In this document: positions 57,218-64,000 of the stretch, piece after piece
How the letters are laid out: each line of letters begins with the position of its first letter
Position numbering within the stretch: the first letter of the stretch is position 1
DNA from: Herbaspirillum sp. LeCh32-8
Lineage (GTDB): Bacteria; Pseudomonadota; Gammaproteobacteria; Burkholderiales; Burkholderiaceae_D
Direction: 5' to 3'
DNA: 64,000 bases
Assembly: GCF_017814915.1 (NCBI RefSeq)
Contig: NZ_JAGIPZ010000005.1
Span: forward strand, 186,001 to 250,000
Position numbers and translations under genes: made by a program
Notes under the pieces: model-generated
Told to the model about the DNA's origin: nothing
What the model saw: the letters and a program-made list of their open reading frames with translations, nothing else
The model's database searches: none

Positions 57218-59197
57218 ATGGCTACTGAACTGTTTGCTGCGGCACCCCGCTCTTCTCTGCTCAACCGATCGGTCGGTGCAAAACTGACGACCCTGACCGT
57301 CGCCCTCGTGGGCGCGGTATTCGTCATTGCACTGCTGCTGATCACCTATTCCACCTCGCGCATGATGGAACAGCGCTCGGTGGAACAGATGAGCAACGAG
57401 GCGCGCAGCGTGTCGCACATGGTGGAAATGTTCGACCACTCGGTCAACAGCCAGGTGGATCGCTTCTCCACTATGTTCGGCAACGAGTTCGCGGGCAAAT
57501 TCACGCTCGACGAAAGCCGCACCATCCAGATCGGCGACCGCGCTACCCCGGCGCTGCAAAACGACGGCAAGGATCTGAACATGGACTTCAGCATCCCCGA
57601 CCGCTTCACCGCAGAGACCGGCGTCACCGCCACGATCTTCGCCAAGACCGGCGACGACTTCGTGCGCGTGTCGACCTCGCTGAAGAAGGAAAACGGCGAG
57701 CGCGCCATCGGCACCCTGCTCGACCGCGCCCATCCCGGCTACGCCGCGCTGAAGGCCGACAAGCCCTACAGCGGCCTGGCCACGTTGTTCGGCAAGCAGT
57801 ACATCACCAAATACGTGCCCATGAAGAACGCCGCCGGCCAGATCATCGGCGCGTTGTACGTGGGCATCGACATCTCGCCCGACGTCAAGGCCCTGAAGGA
57901 CAAGATCAAGGCGCTGAAGATCGCCGACACCGGCTTCTTCTACGTACTTAACGCCAAGGAAGGCAAGGACCTGGGCGTAATGATCGCCGGCGCACCGCGC
58001 GAGGGCAAGGAGGAAGGCGCCAGCCTGCTGGAGCTGAAGGACGCCGGCGGCGACAGCTACATCAAGACCGTGCTGGAACAGAAAGAAGGTTCGCTGCGCT
58101 ACACCGCCGCCGACGGCCGCAAGAAGGTCATCGCCTTCACGCGTTATGCCGGCTGGAACTGGGTCATCGCCGGCGAAACCTATGTCGACGAGATCACCCG
58201 CGAAGTGCGCAGCATGCGCAACCTCTACATCGGCTTCGGCCTGCTGTTCCTGGCCATCCTGGGCGCGATCCTGGCGCTGATGGTCAAGCGCACCGTGTCG
58301 CGTCCGCTGGACGCCGTGTGCGAAGCCGCCGACCGTATCGCCGGCGGCGACCTGACCACCCGCCTGCACGTGACGCGCGGCGACGAGATCGGCCGCCTGA
58401 TGGGCGCCTTCAACGGCATCAGCGAAGGCCTGTCGGCGGTGGTGTCGAGCGTGCGCGCCGGCACCGAAGAGATCAACACCGCCGCCAGCGAAATCGCGGC
58501 CGGCAACCTCAACCTGTCGTCCCGCACCGAGCAGCAGGCCGGCGCGCTGGAAGAGACCGCTTCGGCCATGGAAGAGCTGACCTCCACCGTCAAGCAGAAC
58601 GCCGCCAACGCGGTGCAGGCCGACGAGCTGTCCAGCTCGGCCTCGGGCGTGGCCAGCGAAGGCGGCGAGGTGGTCGGCCAAGTGGTGCAGACCATGGAGG
58701 CGATCAACACCTCTTCGCAACGCATCGTCGACATCATCAGCGTGATCGACGGCATTGCCTTCCAGACCAATATTCTCGCCCTGAACGCCGCGGTGGAAGC
58801 CGCCCGCGCCGGCGAGCAGGGCCGCGGCTTCGCCGTGGTGGCCACCGAAGTGCGTACGCTGGCCCAGCGCAGCGCCTCCGCCGCCAAGGAAATCAAGGAG
58901 CTGATCGACGCCTCGGTGCAGACCGTCGGCGCCGGCGGCCAGCTGGTGGCGCAGGCCGGCTCGACCATGGGCGAAGTGGTGGCCAGCGTGCAGCGCGTGT
59001 CCACCGTGATCAGCGAGATCACCACCGCCAGCCGCGAACAGAGCGAAGGCATCGACCAGATCAACCGCGCCATCGCCCAGATGGACGAAACCACCCAGCA
59101 GAACGCCGCTTTGGTCGAACAGGCGGCAGCCGCGGCACAGTCACTGCAGCAGCAGGCCGAGCGCCTGGCCGCGGCGGTCAGCGCCTTCCGCATCTGA
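57218..59197 (+). CDS. Methyl-accepting chemotaxis protein with Cache sensor
   Basis: Chemoreceptor of 659 residues. Helix 1 (about 30-50) is followed by a long periplasmic Cache domain of the Cache3-Cache2 kind: [57 protein letters not shown]. Helix 2 (about 333-355), HAMP and the signalling coiled coil follow, with the hairpin [28 protein letters not shown]. It ends AAAVSAFRI without the WxxF tether of the receptor at 51.9 kb, so it would rely on other receptors for adaptation enzymes. ATG 57218 is chosen over a TTG at 57194; the ribosome site is weak. Cache receptors of this kind often sense organic acids. Confidence 0.93.
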   Translation: MATELFAAAPRSSLLNRSVGAKLTTLTVALVGAVFVIALLLITYSTSRMMEQRSVEQMSNEARSVSHMVEMFDHSVNSQVDRFSTMFGNEFAGKFTLDESRTIQIGDRATPALQNDGKDLNMDFSIPDRFTAETGVTATIFAKTGDDFVRVSTSLKKENGERAIGTLLDRAHPGYAALKADKPYSGLATLFGKQYITKYVPMKNAAGQIIGALYVGIDISPDVKALKDKIKALKIADTGFFYVLNAKEGKDLGVMIAGAPREGKEEGASLLELKDAGGDSYIKTVLEQKEGSLRYTAADGRKKVIAFTRYAGWNWVIAGETYVDEITREVRSMRNLYIGFGLLFLAILGAILALMVKRTVSRPLDAVCEAADRIAGGDLTTRLHVTRGDEIGRLMGAFNGISEGLSAVVSSVRAGTEEINTAASEIAAGNLNLSSRTEQQAGALEETASAMEELTSTVKQNAANAVQADELSSSASGVASEGGEVVGQVVQTMEAINTSSQRIVDIISVIDGIAFQTNILALNAAVEAARAGEQGRGFAVVATEVRTLAQRSASAAKEIKELIDASVQTVGAGGQLVAQAGSTMGEVVASVQRVSTVISEITTASREQSEGIDQINRAIAQMDETTQQNAALVEQAAAAAQSLQQQAERLAAAVSAFRI

Positions 59198-59246
59198 GGC
59201 CGGCGCCGTTGGCGGCCGAGCGCGCCGCCAACGGTATAATCGCGCC

Positions 59247-61166
59247 ATGAACGCACCGCATTCCCCCACCGCAACGACGCCCCCGACCTATCGCCCCATC
59301 CAGGCCCTGCCGGATCAGCTGATCTCGCAGATCGCCGCCGGCGAGGTGATCGAGCGCCCGTCGGCGGTGGTCAAGGAGTTGCTGGAAAACGCACTGGACG
59401 CCGGCTCCACCCAGATCACCGTGCGCCTGGAGCAAGGCGGCGTCAAACGCATCGCCATCACCGACAACGGTCGCGGCATTCCGCCGGACCAGTTGCCGCT
59501 GGCGCTGGCGCGCCATGCGACCTCCAAGATCGCCTCCCTGACCGACCTCGAAAACGTCGGCACACTGGGCTTTCGCGGCGAGGCATTGGCCTCGATCGCC
59601 TCGGTAGCGCAGCTGACCGTCACCACCCGCACCGCCGATGCGCCGCACGCCTGGGAAATCAGCGGCTCGCAACACGGCGCGGTGTCGCCAGCCTCGGGCG
59701 CGCAAGGCACCACCATCGACGTGCAGGATCTGTACTTCAACACCCCGGCGCGCCGCAAATTCCTGAAGTCCGAACAGACCGAGTACGGCCACTGCGCCGA
59801 GGTGGTGCGCCGCATTGCGCTGGCGCGCCCGGACGTCGCCTTCTCGTTGTCGCACAACGGCAAGACGGTGGATCACTGGAACGTGGGCGAATTCGCCAAG
59901 CGCAGCGCGCACATCCTGGGCGACGAGTTCGCCAACGCCCGGCTGTCGCTGGACGAGTCGGCCGGTCCGCTGCGCCTGCATGGCTTCGTCGGCCTGCCGA
60001 CTGCCTCCAAGGCGCGCGCCGACGGCCAGTATTTCTACGTCAACGGCCGCTTTGTGCGCGACAAGCTACTGACCCACGCCGTGCGCGCCGCCTACCAGGA
60101 CGTGCTGCACGGCGACCGCTATCCGTCCTACGCGCTGTCGATGGAGCTTGACCCGGCGCTGGTCGACGTCAACGTCCATCCGTCCAAGATCGAGGTCCGC
60201 TTTCGCGACAGCCGCAGCGTGCACCAGTTCGTGTTCCACGCGGTGTCTCGCGCGCTGGCCCAGACCTCGGCCACCTCGTTCGGCACCACGCCGCAACCCC
60301 AGCCCAACCAGCCGGCCGGCAGCGCGCCCATCCCATGGATGCGCGAGCAGCAGCAAACCAGTTTCCCGCAGCAGTTCGCCGAACAGCCGCGGCCGTTTTC
60401 ATTCGGCGGCGGCAGCGGCTTCGGCGTGCGCCAGAATTCGGAAGCCTACGGCGCAATGTTCGGCGGCCATGCCGAGGGCGGCGCCGGCAATGCCAACCCG
60501 TCCCCGCTGAACCAGACGCAGGCGACTTACTCCCCGGGCTTCGCCCCGCGCGGCAACGCGGCGCAGGAGATGCCAGCCGGCGACTTCCCGCTCGGCTTCG
60601 CGCTGGCGCAACTGCACGGCATCTACGTGCTGGCGCAGAACAGCGCCGGCCTGGTGGTGGTGGATATGCACGCCGCCCACGAACGCATCCTTTACGAGCA
60701 ACTGAAGAATGCGCTGGACGACAAGGAAATGTTCGTGCAGCCATTGCTGATTCCGGTCACCTTCTACGCCGACGCGGTCGAGGTCGGCACCGCCGAAGAG
60801 CATCAGGAAACCTTGTCCGCGCTGGGCTTCGACATCGCCGTGATGTCGCCCACCACGCTGGCCGTGCGCGCGGTGCCGGCACTGCTGAAGAACGCCGACG
60901 CCCAGACGCTGGCGCGCGACGTGCTGCGCGACGTGCGCGAATACGGCGGCTCGCGCGTGCTGCTGGAGCGCCGCAACGAGCTGCTCGGCACCCTGGCCTG
61001 CCACACCGCCGTGCGCGCCAACCGCAGTCTGACCATCCCCGAGATGAACGCCCTGCTGCGCCAGATGGAAGCCACCGAGCGCTCCGACCAATGCAACCAC
61101 GGTCGCCCGACCTGGAGCCAGATGGCCCTGTCCGACCTGGACAAGCTGTTCCTGCGCGGACAATAA
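59247..61166 (+). CDS. mutL: DNA mismatch repair protein MutL
   Basis: Mismatch-repair mediator of 639 residues. The GHKL ATPase domain shows QIAAGEVIERP, E47-N48 in LLENALDAG, DNGRGI and TLGFRGEALASI. A Pro/Gln/Gly-rich linker lies around 345-440. The C-terminal dimerisation domain has DMHAAHERILYE (from residue 473), which fits the DQHA(X)2E(X)4E endonuclease motif with Met for Gln, and ends with QCNHGRPTW. This points to a MutL that nicks DNA itself, as in species lacking MutH. miaA starts three bases after the stop, so the two form an operon, as in E. coli. Confidence 0.97.
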   Translation: MNAPHSPTATTPPTYRPIQALPDQLISQIAAGEVIERPSAVVKELLENALDAGSTQITVRLEQGGVKRIAITDNGRGIPPDQLPLALARHATSKIASLTDLENVGTLGFRGEALASIASVAQLTVTTRTADAPHAWEISGSQHGAVSPASGAQGTTIDVQDLYFNTPARRKFLKSEQTEYGHCAEVVRRIALARPDVAFSLSHNGKTVDHWNVGEFAKRSAHILGDEFANARLSLDESAGPLRLHGFVGLPTASKARADGQYFYVNGRFVRDKLLTHAVRAAYQDVLHGDRYPSYALSMELDPALVDVNVHPSKIEVRFRDSRSVHQFVFHAVSRALAQTSATSFGTTPQPQPNQPAGSAPIPWMREQQQTSFPQQFAEQPRPFSFGGGSGFGVRQNSEAYGAMFGGHAEGGAGNANPSPLNQTQATYSPGFAPRGNAAQEMPAGDFPLGFALAQLHGIYVLAQNSAGLVVVDMHAAHERILYEQLKNALDDKEMFVQPLLIPVTFYADAVEVGTAEEHQETLSALGFDIAVMSPTTLAVRAVPALLKNADAQTLARDVLRDVREYGGSRVLLERRNELLGTLACHTAVRANRSLTIPEMNALLRQMEATERSDQCNHGRPTWSQMALSDLDKLFLRGQ

Positions 61167-61169
61167 GCA

Positions 61170-62132
61170 ATGACTGCAACACCTGTACGCCCCCTGGCGG
61201 TGGCCATCATGGGTCCGACCGCCTCCGGCAAGACCGCCGCGGCGCTGGAAATCGCCCGCCGCATTCCCAGCGAAATCATTTCGGTCGACTCCGCGCTGGT
61301 CTATCGCGGCATGGATGTGGGCACCGCCAAACCCAGCCGCGAAGAACTGGCCGAGGCGCCGCACCACCTGATCGACATCATCGATCCGGCCGATGCCTAT
61401 TCCGCCATGCAATTCCGCCAGGACGCGCTGCGCCTGTGCATGGAGATCGCCGCGCGCGGCAAACTGCCGCTGCTGGTCGGCGGCACCATGCTCTACTTCA
61501 AGGTGCTGCGCGACGGGCTGGACGAGCTGCCGCAAGCCGATCCGGCGCTGCGAGCGCAACTCGATGAAGAAGCCGCGCGCGTGGGCATGCCGGCCATGCA
61601 CGCCAAACTGGCCGGGCTCGACCCCGTCACCGCCGAGCGCCTCAAGCCCAACGACAGCCAGCGCATCCAGCGCGCGCTGGAAATCACGCTGCTGACCGGC
61701 CAGCCGATGTCTTCGTTGTTGTCGCAGAAGCAAGCCGAGCCGCTGCCCTTCGACCTGCTGCCGCTGGCGCTGGAACCCTCGGATCGGGCGTTCCTGCATG
61801 AACGCATCGCCCTGCGCTTCGACCTGATGCTGAAAGGCGGCGCGCTGGAACAGGAAGTGCAGACGCTGCGCGCGCGCGGCGACCTCAATCTCGGCCTGCC
61901 GTCGATGCGCTGCGTGGGCTATCGCCAGATGTGGGAGTATCTGGATGGCGACATCGACTTCGCCGCGATGCGCGAGAAAGGCATCGCCGCCACCCGCCAG
62001 CTGGCCAAACGCCAGCTGACCTGGCTGCGCTCCATGCCCGACCGGGTGGTGATCGACTGCAACCTGCCCTCGGCGACGGAACAGGTCTGGACGACGGTGG
62101 AGCAGGCAATCTCGGCGCGCGCCGCCGGCTGA
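61170..62132 (+). CDS. miaA: tRNA dimethylallyltransferase MiaA
   Basis: Adds a dimethylallyl group to A37 of tRNAs reading UNN codons; 320 residues. Walker A GPTASGKT is at 15-22. [27 protein letters not shown] and [15 protein letters not shown] follow, then QRIQRALEI and the late [11 protein letters not shown] and KRQLTWLR segments. It begins three bases after mutL. tRNA-Met lies 98 bp downstream. Confidence 0.97.
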   Translation: MTATPVRPLAVAIMGPTASGKTAAALEIARRIPSEIISVDSALVYRGMDVGTAKPSREELAEAPHHLIDIIDPADAYSAMQFRQDALRLCMEIAARGKLPLLVGGTMLYFKVLRDGLDELPQADPALRAQLDEEAARVGMPAMHAKLAGLDPVTAERLKPNDSQRIQRALEITLLTGQPMSSLLSQKQAEPLPFDLLPLALEPSDRAFLHERIALRFDLMLKGGALEQEVQTLRARGDLNLGLPSMRCVGYRQMWEYLDGDIDFAAMREKGIAATRQLAKRQLTWLRSMPDRVVIDCNLPSATEQVWTTVEQAISARAAG

Positions 62133-62230
62133 CGCCTGCATTGATGGGCTTGGGCAACTGATTTTCGAAAAAATCCGTCGCCACTATTGACAGACCGGGA
62201 TGAAGCCACTATAGTTGCTGGCTTGCTTCT

Positions 62231-62307
62231 GGTGATATAGCTCAGCTGGTTAGAGCACAGCACTCATAATGCTGGGGTCGGTGGTTCAAGTCCACCTATC
62301 ACCACCA
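62231..62307 (+). tRNA. metT: tRNA-Met (anticodon CAU, elongator)
   Basis: 77-nt cloverleaf. The acceptor stem is GGTGATA/TATCACC, the D-arm GCTCAGCTGGTTAGAGC, the anticodon stem CAGCA/TGCTG with loop CTCATAA (anticodon 62265-62267), the T-loop TTCAAGT, and CCA is encoded. The paired first acceptor base rules out initiator tRNA, and the body resembles E. coli elongator metT/U. Confidence 0.93.
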
Positions 62308-62316
62308 AAGACATGT

Positions 62317-62351
62317 AAGCCGTTGATTCCGAAAGGATCAACGGCTTTTTT
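62317..62351 (+). terminator. Terminator after tRNA-Met
   Basis: Perfect 11-bp stem AAGCCGTTGAT (62317-62327) / ATCAACGGCTT (62337-62347) followed by six T, nine bases beyond the tRNA. Confidence 0.93.
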
Positions 62352-62525
62352 GTTGCCTGAAGCTCTCCTCCCCGCCCTCCCCGTCTTGACGCCCCCATCC
62401 GCCGCTTGGGCAAAGCAGGGACACAAGCCCCCATAAGCATCTATCATCTCGGTCGGAAAAGTCGAATCAACGGTCGCCGAACCGGCCTGCCGCCACGCGC
62501 GCGGGGGAAACAACATGGGGAAAGT

Positions 62526-64000
62526 ATGAGCTTCTCGCTGGAGAAATTCGAAGCGCACGTCTATCGACGCGAGCATGATGCCGCCTTGGGCGCGCTGCAC
62601 ACGCTGCTGCACGACATCAACCTGCAATCGGGCATGGTCAGCGACAAGTTTTCCGCACGCCTGCCGCGCGCAGTGGAAAAACCGGATGCCAACCCGCACA
62701 TCTGGGTGCGCATCGCCTCCGCCATCTCGGCCCTGTTTGCCGACGACACGTTCCAGATCCCCGCCGAGTGGCAACACCGCCTGTTGGGCAACCATCGCTG
62801 GTTCGCACCGATCTTCGCCGCCAGTGCGTTTCGCAATGCCGACCACCTGCTACGCGCGCTGAACCGGCATGAGAGTGGCGAGTTGTCCAAGCTCGTGTTG
62901 GCCGATCGCGACCTGTTGAAATTCTGCCTGCTGTATTCGCCCGAATCGGACGTCAATCTGGATCTCGACGCGCTATGGAAACGCGACAAGGTCCTGGCCG
63001 CCAGCCTGTGCCTGGGACTGCTGTCGCCGCGCTTTCAAGGCTCGCGCGCGGCGCATGCGCAACGTGAAAAGCTGCTGCCCTGGCTGGCGCAAAAATTGTG
63101 GGAGATCGAGGACCTCGACCAGCTGCCGATCGACCTGCTGCACGGCGTGTACATGTACTGCAGCTACGCCTCGCATACCGGCAAGCACGACATCAAGAAG
63201 CCCATCAACGCCTTGCTCCACAGGCGCATCCTGCGCGCCGGTTTCAGCGATATCGGGCAGCCGCCGCACAGCGGCCCGGGCAAGCCGGTGATGATGGTGC
63301 TGTTCGAGTCGTTCAATTCGGGACACTCGATCCACCGCACCCACTCGCTGACCATCGACGCCGCACGCGCCCAGTTCCGCGTGGTGGGTATCGGCTACCC
63401 GCAAAACATTGACGACAAGGCCAAGGAAGTCTTCGACGAATTCATTGCGCTCAAGCCCGACACCGTGCAGAACCAGCTGACGCAGATCCAAGCCGAGTCG
63501 CTCAGGCTGGGCGCGCAGGTGTTCTACATGCCCAGCGTGGGCATGGCCGCCATTTCCATGTACCTGGCCAATTTACGCATCGCGCCGCTGCAGGTGATGG
63601 CGCTGGGCCATCCGGCCACCAGCCACGGTCGCGCGATCGACTACGTGGTGGTGGAAGAGGATTATGTCGGCGACCCGGCCTGCTTCAGCGAGAAGCTGCT
63701 GCGACTGCCCAGCGACGGTATGCCGTACCGTCCCTCGTCCGCACTGACCCGCAAGCTGGCGCCGCCGTCCATCGAGGAGACCGCGCCGAAGGTCGTCAAG
63801 ATCGCCGTGTGCTCCACCACGATGAAGCTCACTCCGCAGTTCCTCGATGCTTGCTTGCAGATCGCGCAGCGCGCGGACACGCCGGTGCATTTCCATTTCC
63901 TGCTGGGAGATGGCATCGGCCTGATCTTCGCGCAGGCGCAGCGCGTGGTGCGGCAAGTCCTGGGCGAGCTGGCCACCATCCACGCGCGCCAACCGTACGA
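62526..64000 (+). CDS. HMW1C-type protein N-glucosyltransferase, 5' part
   Basis: The frame is open from ATG 62526 to the window end: 491 codons of a protein that should have about 600-650. It matches cytoplasmic GT41 enzymes of the HMW1C/NGT family, which attach glucose to Asn in Asn-X-Ser/Thr of adhesins. Diagnostic segments are KFCLLYSPESDVNLDLDALW, LHGVYMYCSYASHTGKHDIK, FESFNSGHSIHRTHS, EVFDEFI, FYMPSVGMAAISMYLANLR, MALGHPATSHGRAIDYVVVE, CFSEKLLRLPSDGMPY and STTMKLTPQFL, with K434 in the nucleotide-binding lysine position known for this family. GGGG lies five bases before the ATG. No adhesin partner is inside the window. It begins 218 bp after tRNA-Met, a frequent island insertion site. 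Confidence 0.93.
   Translation, partial: MSFSLEKFEAHVYRREHDAALGALHTLLHDINLQSGMVSDKFSARLPRAVEKPDANPHIWVRIASAISALFADDTFQIPAEWQHRLLGNHRWFAPIFAASAFRNADHLLRALNRHESGELSKLVLADRDLLKFCLLYSPESDVNLDLDALWKRDKVLAASLCLGLLSPRFQGSRAAHAQREKLLPWLAQKLWEIEDLDQLPIDLLHGVYMYCSYASHTGKHDIKKPINALLHRRILRAGFSDIGQPPHSGPGKPVMMVLFESFNSGHSIHRTHSLTIDAARAQFRVVGIGYPQNIDDKAKEVFDEFIALKPDTVQNQLTQIQAESLRLGAQVFYMPSVGMAAISMYLANLRIAPLQVMALGHPATSHGRAIDYVVVEEDYVGDPACFSEKLLRLPSDGMPYRPSSALTRKLAPPSIEETAPKVVKIAVCSTTMKLTPQFLDACLQIAQRADTPVHFHFLLGDGIGLIFAQAQRVVRQVLGELATIHARQPY

Noticed and set aside
62515-62529. Four-codon minigene ATG GGG AAA GTA TGA overlapping the glycosyltransferase start
   Set aside because: Too short to support as a leader peptide; the ATG lacks a ribosome site of its own.

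Overview
The window looks like chromosomal DNA of a GC-rich betaproteobacterium of the order Burkholderiales, most like Herbaspirillum and relatives in the Oxalobacteraceae. This rests on protein character and gene order: an rpsU-yqeY-dnaG-rpoD block ending at tRNA-Ile2(CAU), a long basic N-terminal extension on RpoD, AddAB instead of RecBCD, a DctPQM TRAP importer with a DctS/DctR two-component pair, and several chemoreceptor and c-di-GMP genes. No search was possible, so the genus is an inference. I saw no rRNA, CRISPR array, insertion sequence or prophage.

Layout. 1-2.6 kb: glycerol catabolism (start of an ABC importer gene, glpD, divergent glpR). 2.9-5.5 kb: zinc alcohol dehydrogenase and an SLC13/DASS anion transporter. 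5.9-11.9 kb: macromolecular-synthesis block on the minus strand (tRNA-Ile2, rpoD, dnaG, yqeY, rpsU). 12-22.5 kb, minus strand: a YhiN-type flavoprotein, a YbdK-type carboxylate-amine ligase translationally coupled to a Kef-like antiporter, then addB-addA. 22.9-28.7 kb, plus strand: trxA, rho, rpmE2, a GT-C membrane glycosyltransferase and a MATE exporter. 28.7-32.2 kb: a membrane GGDEF-EAL protein, about 960 bp without a convincing gene, and a small XRE-like regulator with its own operator-like palindromes. 32.4-38.2 kb: ybiB, tsaD, plsY, ybaK, xerD, ogt and a VOC protein. 38.2-45.4 kb: dctPQM divergent from dctS-dctR and an AEC carrier. 45.4-51.6 kb: penicillin-acylase-like hydrolase, queG, tsaE, amiC, dedA. 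51.9-59.2 kb: two chemoreceptors flanking a PAS-GAF-GGDEF-EAL protein. 59.2-62.1 kb: mutL-miaA. 62.2-64 kb: tRNA-Met(CAU), then a gene for an HMW1C-type cytoplasmic N-glucosyltransferase that runs off the window.

Most of the window is core housekeeping. The least ordinary parts are the HMW1C-type enzyme just after a tRNA gene, where an adhesin partner may lie beyond the right edge; the antiporter/YbdK overlapping pair; three successive hairpins in the leader of the second chemoreceptor; the cluster of hairpins and two opposed terminators downstream of dctM; operator-like palindromes at the dctP/dctS and XRE promoters; and a 12-bp tandem repeat that gives plsY three successive in-frame stop codons. 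No clearly novel multi-gene system is visible inside the window.
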